Origin: JBOFCS01 sp051646185
GTDB taxonomy: Bacteria; Actinomycetota; Actinomycetes; Mycobacteriales; Mycobacteriaceae
Length of the DNA: 14,381 nt
Assembly: GCA_051646185.1 (NCBI GenBank)
Contig: JBOFCS010000103.1
Coordinates: forward strand, 1-14,381
Reading direction: 5' to 3'
The notes under the pieces are model-generated. The model was not told the origin of the DNA and searched no databases. It saw only the letters and a list, made by a program, of their open reading frames with translations. Positions 8,087 to 14,381 of the stretch are shown in pieces (position 1 is the stretch's first letter; each line of letters opens with the position of its first letter). The translations under genes and the position numbers were made by a program.

Positions 8087-8103
8087 GCTAATGCAGCATT
8101 AGC
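8087..8103. repeat. Perfect inverted repeat upstream of the SulP-carbonic anhydrase gene
   Basis: GCTAATG (8087-8093), CAG, CATTAGC (8097-8103): seven-base arms around a three-base centre, 70 bases before the GTG start. It is not followed by a T-run. It could be a protein-binding site (operator length and symmetry fit a dimeric regulator) or a small mRNA hairpin in the leader. Confidence 0.4.
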
Positions 8104-8160
8104 ATCTGTGCTATTTGATTGAGTTTATGTGTCTAACAACGGTTGCTGTTCATATACGTA

Positions 8161-8166
8161 GGAGGA
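8161..8166 (+). promoter_or_regulatory. Strong ribosome binding site fixing the SulP start
   Basis: GGAGGA is nearly a full Shine-Dalgarno match, with seven bases between GGAGG and the GTG at 8173. It lies inside the longer frame that opens at TTG 8143, so it excludes that upstream start. Confidence 0.8.
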
Positions 8167-8172
8167 AATGCG

Positions 8173-10464
8173 GTGTCAGTGCTTACCCCCGAAATTGTCT
8201 TTGAAACTTCAGGTGCGACTGAGTCAGATATGAAACCTTCTAAGAGGTTCTCCACTGTTGTGCGGTACGACCTTCCGGCTTCGATAGTTGTTCTCCTCGT
8301 GGCAGTTCCATTATCTTTGGGTATTGCCGTAGCTTCAGGTGCGCCAGTGATGGCCGGTCTTATTGCTGCTGTTATTGGTGGGGTTCTAGCTGGACTTGTT
8401 GGGGGTTCACCGCTGCAGGTTAGTGGACCTGCAGCGGGGTTAACGGTAGTTGTCGCCGAATTAGTCAATAACTTTGGCTGGAAGGTGACTTGTGCGATAA
8501 CTGTATTGGCTGGGGTGTTGCAAGTTATGTTTGCGCTTAGTCGTATTGCGCGTATCGCTTTGGCTATTTCTCCAGTAGTTGTGCATGCAATGTTGGCTGG
8601 AATTGGCATTACTATTGCCCTGCAACAGATTCATGTGCTTTTGGGGGGTTCTTCAGCAAGCTCGGCAGTGGAAAATATCAAGGAACTACCTGGACAACTA
8701 ACGGTGACCCATTTAGCTTCTGCATTCCTGGGGTTGGTGGTTATTTTAACTTTGCTTGGTTGGAAATATCTTCCAGCCAAGATCCGATTTATCCCGGGGC
8801 CGCTTGTTGCAGTTGTTGGTGCGACCCTCCTATCGACCTTGCTTGAGCTAGATGTTCAGCGCTTGCAGCTTGATGGGTCGCTTTTTGAAGCAATTGCTTT
8901 GCCGGAACTTCCAGATGGCAAGTGGATGCCTTTTTTTGCCGGCGCTCTCACTGTTGCCTTGATTGCTAGTGTGGAAAGTATGCTTTCAGCGGTTGCGGTG
9001 GATAAATTGCATACCGGGCCACGGACAAATTTTGATCGAGAATTATTGGGACAGGGCGCTGCAAATTGTGTTTCTGGATTTCTTGGCGGGCTTCCGGTAA
9101 CCGGCGTAGTAGTGCGAAGTGCTACCAATGTTTCTGCTGGTGCCCGAACTCGTGCTTCGGCTGTTCTCCATGGGATCTGGATACTTCTTTTTTCGGTTTT
9201 TCTCGCTGGTCTTATTCAGCAGATTCCAAAAGCAGTGTTGGCTGGGTTGCTCATTTTTGTCGGCATCCAACTGATTAAATTGGCGGACATAAAGTTAGCA
9301 CGAAGAACGGGTGATTTATGGGTATATGGAATCACTGTTTTAGGTGTGGTGTTGCTCAACCTCTTGGAGGGTGTGCTTATTGGGCTACTGGTGGCGATAG
9401 GGTTGGTCCTATGGCGAGTGGTTAAAGCCAAGATTGATGTTGAGCAATCTGATTCCGAGAGTTGGCGGGTAGTTCTTGAAGGATCATTTACTTTTTTGGC
9501 GTTACCAAAACTTACTGCGGCGCTCGGATCACTACCCGCTGCAAGTGCTGTGAGTATCGATCTGACAGTAGATTTTTTGGATCACTCTGTTCATGAGGTT
9601 ATTGATAATTGGATTCGTCAGCATGAAAAGACCGGTGGCACAGTTACTCTTAACCAGGGAAGACATGCGCCAATGGATTTGGCTACCCAAGGTCCACCGC
9701 AGCGAAAGCTGTTAGTGGAAGGTGAGGGCACGGGGCTTGCGCCTTGGCGGGCTTGGCAGCGATCTGTACATACTGGTGACCACCATAAGACTCCGCGAGC
9801 GCTGCGATCGGTTTTGGCTGGAGTCAATGAGTATCACCGTAAAGGCGCGCGAGTCTTGCGAGAGCATATGGTTGATCTTGCTGCTGGGCAAGATCCGGAT
9901 ACTCTTTTCCTGACTTGTTCTGACTCTCGAATTATCCCAAATATCATCACTAGCAGCGGTCCTGGAGATTTATTTACTGTTCGCAATGTAGGAAACTTAA
10001 TCCCTACAGGTGGTAAAGATGATGCCACTGAGGCAGCATTTAGTTTTGCACTTAACGAACTAGGAGTATCCTCTGTGGTCGTATGTGGTCACTCTAGTTG
10101 TGGAGCAATGGGCGCGCTACTACATGACCATGAGGATTCTGCTGAGGCTGGTGCTATCTCTCGTTGGCTCGGTAATGCAATGCCAAGCAAGTCGGCTTAT
10201 CTCAACGGACATGTTGTAGGACGTGCCGCAGCCGAAGCTGGGTTTAGTAGGGTCGACCAGCTTGCGATGGTTAATATTGCTATTCAACTCCAGACTCTTG
10301 AACGGCATCATCTGGTTGGTGTTGCTCTTGCCGAGGGAAGAATAAAAGTTACCGGATTATTTTTTGATATACCAACGGCTAGGGTTCTGCAGGTATCGAC
10401 TTCAGCTATCACCGAACTTGATTTACCGCCAGAAAACCCAGCGAGTGTTTCATTCGCACACTAG
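8173..10464 (+). CDS. SulP-family bicarbonate transporter fused to beta-carbonic anhydrase (Rv3273-like)
   Basis: A single 763-residue membrane protein. Residues about 25-420 are the SulP anion-transporter core, starting RYDLPASIVVLLVAVPLSLG and including GPAAGLTVVVAELV, with ten or more hydrophobic segments. Residues about 430-495 form a STAS domain (VVLEGSFTFLALPKL to SIDLTVDFLDHSVHEVIDNW). Residues about 540-750 are a beta-type carbonic anhydrase with all catalytic and zinc residues: Cys582, Asp584 and Arg586 in CSDSR, and His640 and Cys643 in GHSSCGAMGAL. Family knowledge: SulP proteins of this type are proposed to take up bicarbonate, and the enzyme interconverts CO2 and bicarbonate; M. 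tuberculosis Rv3273 has the same architecture and length. The transported anion is not shown by the sequence. The GTG at 8173 is fixed by GGAGGA seven bases upstream. The gene sits between bioA and bioF, the most unusual placement in this window, and may supply CO2/bicarbonate to BioD and to biotin-dependent carboxylases. Confidence 0.93.
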   Translation: MSVLTPEIVFETSGATESDMKPSKRFSTVVRYDLPASIVVLLVAVPLSLGIAVASGAPVMAGLIAAVIGGVLAGLVGGSPLQVSGPAAGLTVVVAELVNNFGWKVTCAITVLAGVLQVMFALSRIARIALAISPVVVHAMLAGIGITIALQQIHVLLGGSSASSAVENIKELPGQLTVTHLASAFLGLVVILTLLGWKYLPAKIRFIPGPLVAVVGATLLSTLLELDVQRLQLDGSLFEAIALPELPDGKWMPFFAGALTVALIASVESMLSAVAVDKLHTGPRTNFDRELLGQGAANCVSGFLGGLPVTGVVVRSATNVSAGARTRASAVLHGIWILLFSVFLAGLIQQIPKAVLAGLLIFVGIQLIKLADIKLARRTGDLWVYGITVLGVVLLNLLEGVLIGLLVAIGLVLWRVVKAKIDVEQSDSESWRVVLEGSFTFLALPKLTAALGSLPAASAVSIDLTVDFLDHSVHEVIDNWIRQHEKTGGTVTLNQGRHAPMDLATQGPPQRKLLVEGEGTGLAPWRAWQRSVHTGDHHKTPRALRSVLAGVNEYHRKGARVLREHMVDLAAGQDPDTLFLTCSDSRIIPNIITSSGPGDLFTVRNVGNLIPTGGKDDATEAAFSFALNELGVSSVVVCGHSSCGAMGALLHDHEDSAEAGAISRWLGNAMPSKSAYLNGHVVGRAAAEAGFSRVDQLAMVNIAIQLQTLERHHLVGVALAEGRIKVTGLFFDIPTARVLQVSTSAITELDLPPENPASVSFAH

Positions 10465-10505
10465 CCCGACTATGCAGTAGCTATTGAGTCTCGTACTGTA
10501 ACTAT

Positions 10506-11669
10506 ATGGAGATTCGCCCCGGTGTGCTCGAGGACCTTAGTGGAAGTTCTGCGTTGACCTGGTTGGATGCTGTGGAATTGCAGCGACGTTCCGCTGGTTT
10601 GCGTCGGCAGGTACGGCCACGATCGATTGGTGCCGGACCAGTGGATCTAGCGTCTAAGGATTATCTCGGTCTGGTCCGAGATTCCCGGGTGATCAATGGG
10701 GCAATCACTGCTTTGCAAACTTGGGGATCGGGTTCAACGGGGTCTCGTTTAGTTACTGGGACTACAAGCCTGCATGAAACCTTAGAGTCTGAATTGGCTG
10801 CTTTTGTTGGGGCCCAATCAGGATTGCTTTTTTCTTCTGGGTATGTGGCTAATCTTGGTGCTGTTACTGCACTTTCGGGGCGAGGGTCGCTAATAGTATC
10901 CGACTCAGGTTCGCATGCTTCTTTAGTGGATGCTTGTCGTCTTTCGAGAGCGCGAGTGCATGTTGCGCAACATTTAGATGTTGATGAGGTCGCGGCAGTC
11001 CTAGCGTCGCGTACAGAAGATCGCGCAGTCGTTGTTACTGATTCTGTGTTTAGTGCCGATGGTGATCTGGCTGATGTGGTAGGGCTGCATACAGTATGTA
11101 GAAAATTTGGGGCGCTGCTTATTGTCGATGAAGCACACGGAATTGGGGTCCGTGGTTCAGGCGGGCGTGGTTTGGTCAACGAGCTTGGGCTAGCAGGGGA
11201 ACCTGACATCGTGGTAACGGCAACGTTATCAAAATCTCTTGCTAGCCAAGGTGGAGTGGTGTTGTGTGCAAATAAAGTTCGTGATCACCTTATTGATACT
11301 GCGCGAACCTTTATTTTTGATACTGGTTTGGCGCCAGCTTCGGTTGGTGCAGCACAAGCTGCTCTGCATATTTTATCTGCGGAGCCCAGTCGAGCCCAGT
11401 TGGTTCTCGACCGGGCAATGGATTTGGCGAAGCTCGCTGGAGTGAAGGTTTCACCCGAATCGGCTGTAGTATCAGTGATTTTGGGAGATGCACAAGAAGC
11501 CTCACAGGCAGCTCAAGAATGTTTTAAACGTGGCGTGCATGTGGGATGTTTTCGTCCACCCTCGGTCCCGGTTGGAACGTCGCGGTTACGCTTAACGGCT
11601 CGAGCTTGTTTGACGCAGGCCGAGCTTGATGTTGTATCTACGGTGCTTGCTGAGGTTCTTGTGCGATGA
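10506..11669 (+). CDS. bioF: 8-amino-7-oxononanoate synthase, BioF
   Basis: Condenses a pimeloyl thioester with L-alanine, releasing CO2, to give KAPA; cytosolic PLP enzyme of the alpha-oxoamine synthase family. In 387 residues the family landmarks are all present: DLASKDYLGL (48-57), GSGSTGSRLVTGTT (75-88), FSSGYVANLG (109-118), DSGSHASLVDACRLS, VTDSVFSADGDLADV (177-191), VDEAHGIGVRG with Asp208 and His211, and the PLP lysine Lys243 in ATLSKSLASQGG. The ATG at 10506 is taken because its MEIRPG N-terminus is of family length. No ribosome site precedes it, and a TACTGT at 10494-10499 would put a transcript start at or next to the ATG, so a leaderless mRNA is possible. The stop overlaps the bioD start by four bases (ATGA), indicating translational coupling. 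The 41-base gap to the SulP gene also allows read-through from it. Confidence 0.97.
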   Translation: MEIRPGVLEDLSGSSALTWLDAVELQRRSAGLRRQVRPRSIGAGPVDLASKDYLGLVRDSRVINGAITALQTWGSGSTGSRLVTGTTSLHETLESELAAFVGAQSGLLFSSGYVANLGAVTALSGRGSLIVSDSGSHASLVDACRLSRARVHVAQHLDVDEVAAVLASRTEDRAVVVTDSVFSADGDLADVVGLHTVCRKFGALLIVDEAHGIGVRGSGGRGLVNELGLAGEPDIVVTATLSKSLASQGGVVLCANKVRDHLIDTARTFIFDTGLAPASVGAAQAALHILSAEPSRAQLVLDRAMDLAKLAGVKVSPESAVVSVILGDAQEASQAAQECFKRGVHVGCFRPPSVPVGTSRLRLTARACLTQAELDVVSTVLAEVLVR

Positions 11670-12361
11670 GTGTTGTCGTGGTGACAGGTACTTCCACTGA
11701 TGTTGGTAAAACGATTACAACAGCCGCGATTGGAGCGCAAGCGCTGAGTCAGGGCGTTAAAGTTGTAGTCATCAAACCAGTTCAGACTGGCGTTGCCGAT
11801 GATGCCGATGGTGATCTTGCTCAGATTTCTCGACTTACTGGTATTTACGAAACAATTGAACTTGCCAGATATCCTGATCCACTAGCTCCGAGTACTGCCG
11901 CTCGCCGTTGTGGTCGCCCAATGTTAAGCCTCGACGAGGTTGTGCATGCGGTGCAAAGCGCTGATGGTCCTGAACAACTAACTCTGGTTGAAGGGGCAGG
12001 GGGAGTGCTAGTCCCGCTGGGTAAAGATGGTTTTACCATCCTTGACCTCGCTGCGGCCTTGTCGGCCCCCATAGTAGTAGTTGCCGCCGCTGGTCTGGGT
12101 ACTCTCAATCACAGTGCGCTAACTGTCAGGGCAATAGTTGATCGCTCGATCTCCTGCCTAGGGGTGATCATTGGCTCTTGGCCGCAGCTTCCTGGGCTTG
12201 CCGAGTGTTGTAATCAGGCTGAGTTGGCCGAATTTACCAGGGTAAAAAATTTAGGTGCAATCCCGGCTGAAAGTGGGGCATTATCGCAGGTGGAGTTTCT
12301 TCGCTTGGCTCCTAGATGGTTAGATTTATCCGGGGGGATTATGCCCCAAAATGCGGTGTAG
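11666..12361 (+). CDS. bioD: ATP-dependent dethiobiotin synthetase, BioD
   Basis: Closes the ureido ring of dethiobiotin from DAPA, CO2 and ATP. The 231 residues carry the P-loop GTSTDVGKT (8-16, Lys15), the KPVQTG motif (Lys37, substrate/carbamate binding), and VEGAGGVLVPL (108-118, with Glu109), all matching the family. Length agrees with actinobacterial BioD (about 225 residues). The ATG overlaps the bioF stop in ATGA, so the two are made from one mRNA. It is the CO2-consuming step of the pathway, which is relevant to the carbonic anhydrase fusion two genes upstream. After its TAG there is a 112-base gap to bioB. Confidence 0.97.
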   Translation: MSVVVVTGTSTDVGKTITTAAIGAQALSQGVKVVVIKPVQTGVADDADGDLAQISRLTGIYETIELARYPDPLAPSTAARRCGRPMLSLDEVVHAVQSADGPEQLTLVEGAGGVLVPLGKDGFTILDLAAALSAPIVVVAAAGLGTLNHSALTVRAIVDRSISCLGVIIGSWPQLPGLAECCNQAELAEFTRVKNLGAIPAESGALSQVEFLRLAPRWLDLSGGIMPQNAV

Positions 12362-12473
12362 TCCCCGGGGTGGATCAGCTCAGTGTTGCGGCGTAGGGCA
12401 CACTGACAAGTTAGTTGTAATTCCCATTCCGCAGACGACGTAGTGAAGTCAAGTTTTCCAAGGAGATCTCCCG
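12362..12473 (+). promoter_or_regulatory. bioD-bioB gap with bioB ribosome site and possible promoter
   Basis: AAGGAG at 12460-12465 lies eight bases before the bioB GTG and settles its start. Farther upstream, TTGCGG (12386-12391) with TTAGTT (12411-12416), 19 bases apart, is a weak promoter-like pair overlapping the small dyad ACAA-GTTAG-TTGT (12407-12419), which could be an operator. A CCGGGG/CCCCGG pair (12330-12335 and 12363-12368) spans the bioD stop and could form a loose hairpin without a T-run. Separate control of bioB is plausible but not shown. Confidence 0.35.
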
Positions 12474-13514
12474 GTGACGCAGGCCCCAGTTCGTCCAGTG
12501 ACGCAGCATGTTGATGGTGTTCAAGATATTTTGCTTGCGGCCCGCGAGCAGGTCCTCGATCGTGGCGAGGCGTTAACTCAGGAGCAAGTACTTGCGGTAC
12601 TTCGGTTGGGTGATGATCGTCTCGAAGAATTACTTGAGTTGGCTCACGAAGTTCGGATGAAGTGGTGTGGGCCCGAGGTTGAAGTTGAAGGGATTATCAG
12701 TTTAAAGACCGGTGGTTGTCCAGAGGATTGTCACTTCTGTTCGCAGTCTGGACTGTTCTCTTCTCCGGTGCGTAGCGCTTGGCTCGATATTCCTTCTTTG
12801 GTGGAAGCGGCAAAGCAAACTGCAAAGTCTGGTGCTACTGAGTTTTGTATCGTGGCGGCAGTTCGCGGCCCAGATGAACGGCTACTTGCTCAGGTTGCCG
12901 CGGGTATTGAGGCGATCCGCAATGAGGTGGACATTCAGATCGCTTGTTCTTTGGGGATGCTTACGCAAGAGCAGGTTGAGCAGCTGGCTGCTATGGGGGT
13001 GCACCGATATAACCACAACCTAGAAACTGCCAAATCTCATTTCCCTAATGTGGTGACTACCCATACCTGGGAAGAGCGTTGGGATACTTTAAGAATGGTC
13101 CGCGCGGCTGGAATGGAAGTGTGTTGCGGAGGTATCCTCGGAATGGGTGAATCTCTTGAACAACGGGCTGAATTTGCGGCCAACTTAGCCGAACTGGAAC
13201 CTGATGAAGTCCCGCTCAACTTTTTAAATCCCAGGCCAGGTACACCTTTTGGTGATCTTGAAGTGCTTTCTGCCGCTGATGCACTGCGGGCTGTTGCTGC
13301 TTTTCGTTTGGCCCTACCCAGGACAATTCTACGTTTTGCAGGTGGGCGCGAGATCACTCTTGGTGATTTAGGTGCAAAAAAGGGCATATTGGGTGGAATC
13401 AACGCGGTCATCGTAGGTAACTATTTAACCACACTTGGTCGTCCAGCCGAGCAAGATTTGGATCTACTTGGTGAACTCAATATGCCGATCAAAGCTCTAA
13501 ACGACACTATCTAG
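12474..13514 (+). CDS. bioB: Biotin synthase, BioB
   Basis: Radical-SAM enzyme that inserts sulfur into dethiobiotin, the last step of biotin synthesis. The 346 residues contain the radical-SAM cluster motif C-x3-C-x2-C at Cys82, Cys86 and Cys89 (GGCPEDCHFCSQS). The expected ligands of the sacrificial second cluster are Cys125 (EFCIVAAVRG), Cys158 (IACSLGML), Cys218 (CCGGILGMGE) and Arg287 (LRFAGGRE). YNHNLETA and LNPRPGTPFG are also typical. The GTG at 12474 follows AAGGAG by eight bases. It is followed after 10 bases by bsaP, whose product supports BioB. All catalytic residues are intact. Confidence 0.98.
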   Translation: MTQAPVRPVTQHVDGVQDILLAAREQVLDRGEALTQEQVLAVLRLGDDRLEELLELAHEVRMKWCGPEVEVEGIISLKTGGCPEDCHFCSQSGLFSSPVRSAWLDIPSLVEAAKQTAKSGATEFCIVAAVRGPDERLLAQVAAGIEAIRNEVDIQIACSLGMLTQEQVEQLAAMGVHRYNHNLETAKSHFPNVVTTHTWEERWDTLRMVRAAGMEVCCGGILGMGESLEQRAEFAANLAELEPDEVPLNFLNPRPGTPFGDLEVLSAADALRAVAAFRLALPRTILRFAGGREITLGDLGAKKGILGGINAVIVGNYLTTLGRPAEQDLDLLGELNMPIKALNDTI

Positions 13515-13524
13515 ACGGATTGCC

Positions 13525-13752
13525 GTGAAGCAGGATTCGATTATTGTAGGCGAGTTTAATATCTACACCGGGCGTGAAATATCTGCTGAGGCTGGGGCGG
13601 TTGTGCCTACCGCGGCTGAGCTAGGACTCGAACCACCCCGATTCTGTGCTTCCTGTGGGCGTCGGATGACTGTGCAGATTCGACCTGATGGTTGGTGGGC
13701 ACAGTGCTCTAGACATGGGACAGTAGACTCCACTGGGTTAGGGCAGCGATGA
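13525..13752 (+). CDS. bsaP: Biotin synthase auxiliary protein, BsaP
   Basis: A 75-residue soluble protein with the compact zinc/iron-sulfur-like cysteine set FCASCGRRM (Cys41, Cys44) and WWAQCSRHG (Cys61, His64). This matches the short protein encoded directly after bioB in mycobacteria (Rv1590 type), which is known to be needed for full BioB activity there, probably by maintaining an iron-sulfur cluster. The N-terminal half (residues 1-37) is without a recognised domain. The start is GTG 13525, ten bases after the bioB stop, with only a weak GGAT as ribosome site; coupling to bioB translation is likely. The TGA overlaps the ATG of the next gene. Confidence 0.88.
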   Translation: MKQDSIIVGEFNIYTGREISAEAGAVVPTAAELGLEPPRFCASCGRRMTVQIRPDGWWAQCSRHGTVDSTGLGQR

Positions 13753-14381
13753 ATCATTTTTGGCGGGCATCGATTATGGTTTGTGGCGCGATGGCTGGGA
13801 TTGGTCTTTGTCTCGGATTGCTGTGGGGGCTAATAACTCCGGGTATAAATGGGGTTGTAGTCAGAGCAGATGTCGGGGGTTCACTAGCAGGAGATGCAGA
13901 CCTGTACCAGCAGGTTCCGGGAGTGTTTGTGGCACTCACCGGTGAAAGTAGTCATTTCTTTGATTCTTTAGTGATTTTCTGTGGATTCTCTATTTTTGTT
14001 GGGATATTTAGTGCCTTGGCGGTATGGTCATGGCGAAGTTCTCGTGGCATTGAGGTGTTTTGTGGTCTTTTTGTCGGTTCAATCCTATCGGCTTACTTGG
14101 CCATGGTTATAGGAAATATTGTAGTGCAGCACCGCTTTGGTATTCCAGATCTTTTACAGATTGGCCACTACTACACGGCTGCACCCTCATTGGTGATTAA
14201 TAATGCACAATGGAACTTTCAGGTTGGACCATTTTTTGGTCCAACCTCTGGCTGGGATGGGGCCAGTTGGTTGGCGATAGTGCCGTTACCGCTTGTTGTT
14301 TCAGTAGTGTATCTAGTTTCTGCGGCTTTAAATCTTCGCGATGATCTTGGGGTTGATCTGGAGTCGTCGATAACTAAAGGT
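13749..14381 (+). CDS. DUF2567 membrane protein (Rv1591-like), 3' end outside window
   Basis: The frame from ATG 13749 stays open for 211 codons to the last base of the window. Four hydrophobic segments are visible at residues about 8-30, 73-94, 102-124 and 172-194, with a roughly 40-residue loop (31-72) after the first and a roughly 45-residue loop (125-171) after the third. The Arg-rich turn WSWRSSRG (93-100) suggests that the loop between helices 2 and 3 faces the cytoplasm. Mycobacterial relatives (Rv1591 type) are about 220 residues, so only some ten residues are likely missing. No catalytic motif is seen and the function is unknown. The ATG overlaps the bsaP stop (ATGA), so it is translated with bioB-bsaP. 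A strong hairpin lies inside the gene at 14221-14247. Confidence 0.85.
   Translation, partial: MNHFWRASIMVCGAMAGIGLCLGLLWGLITPGINGVVVRADVGGSLAGDADLYQQVPGVFVALTGESSHFFDSLVIFCGFSIFVGIFSALAVWSWRSSRGIEVFCGLFVGSILSAYLAMVIGNIVVQHRFGIPDLLQIGHYYTAAPSLVINNAQWNFQVGPFFGPTSGWDGASWLAIVPLPLVVSVVYLVSAALNLRDDLGVDLESSITKG
14221..14247. repeat. Long perfect inverted repeat inside the DUF2567 gene
   Basis: Arms AGGTTGGACCA (14221-14231) and TGGTCCAACCT (14237-14247) are perfectly complementary over 11 bases, around a loop of five T. It encodes residues Gln158 to Ser167 (QVGPFFGPTS) in the loop between helices 3 and 4. No T-run follows, so it is not a standard terminator. As RNA it would make a stable stem-loop within the coding sequence. 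Confidence 0.75.

Noticed and set aside
8143..8172. TTG 8143 as start of the SulP-CA protein
   Set aside because: The GGAGGA at 8161-8166 lies inside this extension and serves GTG 8173.
8133..8609. Minus-strand open frame of 158 codons
   Set aside because: It lies opposite the SulP core, has low-complexity Ala/Thr composition and no known motif; a shadow of the real frame.
10661..11209. Minus-strand open frame of 182 codons opposite bioF
   Set aside because: Rich in Ser/Thr/Pro/Arg as expected for an antisense shadow; bioF is intact and conserved.
1..14381. tRNA, rRNA, CRISPR array, insertion sequence or phage genes
   Set aside because: No spaced repeats, transposase motifs or RNA-gene signatures were seen on reading through the window.

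Overview
The window is a chromosomal segment from an actinomycete of the Mycobacteriales, close to Mycobacterium. The gene content and order match the region of the M. tuberculosis chromosome I know from dnaE1 through a Ddn-type nitroreductase, ilvA, an Rv1565c-type acyltransferase, bioA, bioF, bioD and bioB to the BsaP and DUF2567 genes. The proteins read like mycobacterial orthologues (recalled, not aligned). By eye the base composition is only around half G+C, with many A/T third positions, which is low for this group and fits a lineage under AT drift.

Layout: (1) 1-3583, plus strand: the 3' part of dnaE1, an F420-type nitroreductase, and ilvA (threonine dehydratase). (2) 3571-6556: a decaying segment. 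It holds a TetR-family regulator wrecked by four single-base deletions and a nonsense codon (minus strand), the last 80-90 codons of a major-facilitator efflux pump (plus strand), and a two-domain membrane acyltransferase/SGNH gene (minus strand) interrupted by two homopolymer frameshifts. (3) 6688-14381, plus strand: a biotin block, bioA, a SulP transporter fused to a beta-carbonic anhydrase, bioF, bioD, bioB, bsaP and a DUF2567 membrane protein cut by the window edge.

How the genes work together: BioF, BioA, BioD and BioB convert pimeloyl thioester to biotin, and BsaP supports BioB. The early pimelate genes (bioC, bioH) are not here. The unusual element is the SulP-carbonic anhydrase fusion lying between bioA and bioF. 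The BioD step consumes CO2, and every biotin-dependent carboxylase consumes bicarbonate. A bicarbonate-uptake/CO2-interconversion protein in the middle of the biotin genes therefore makes metabolic sense and is the main candidate for a little-described functional link in this window.

I saw no rRNA, tRNA, CRISPR array, insertion sequence or phage gene. All coordinates for sites and frameshifts come from hand reading of the sequence; promoters are weak calls.
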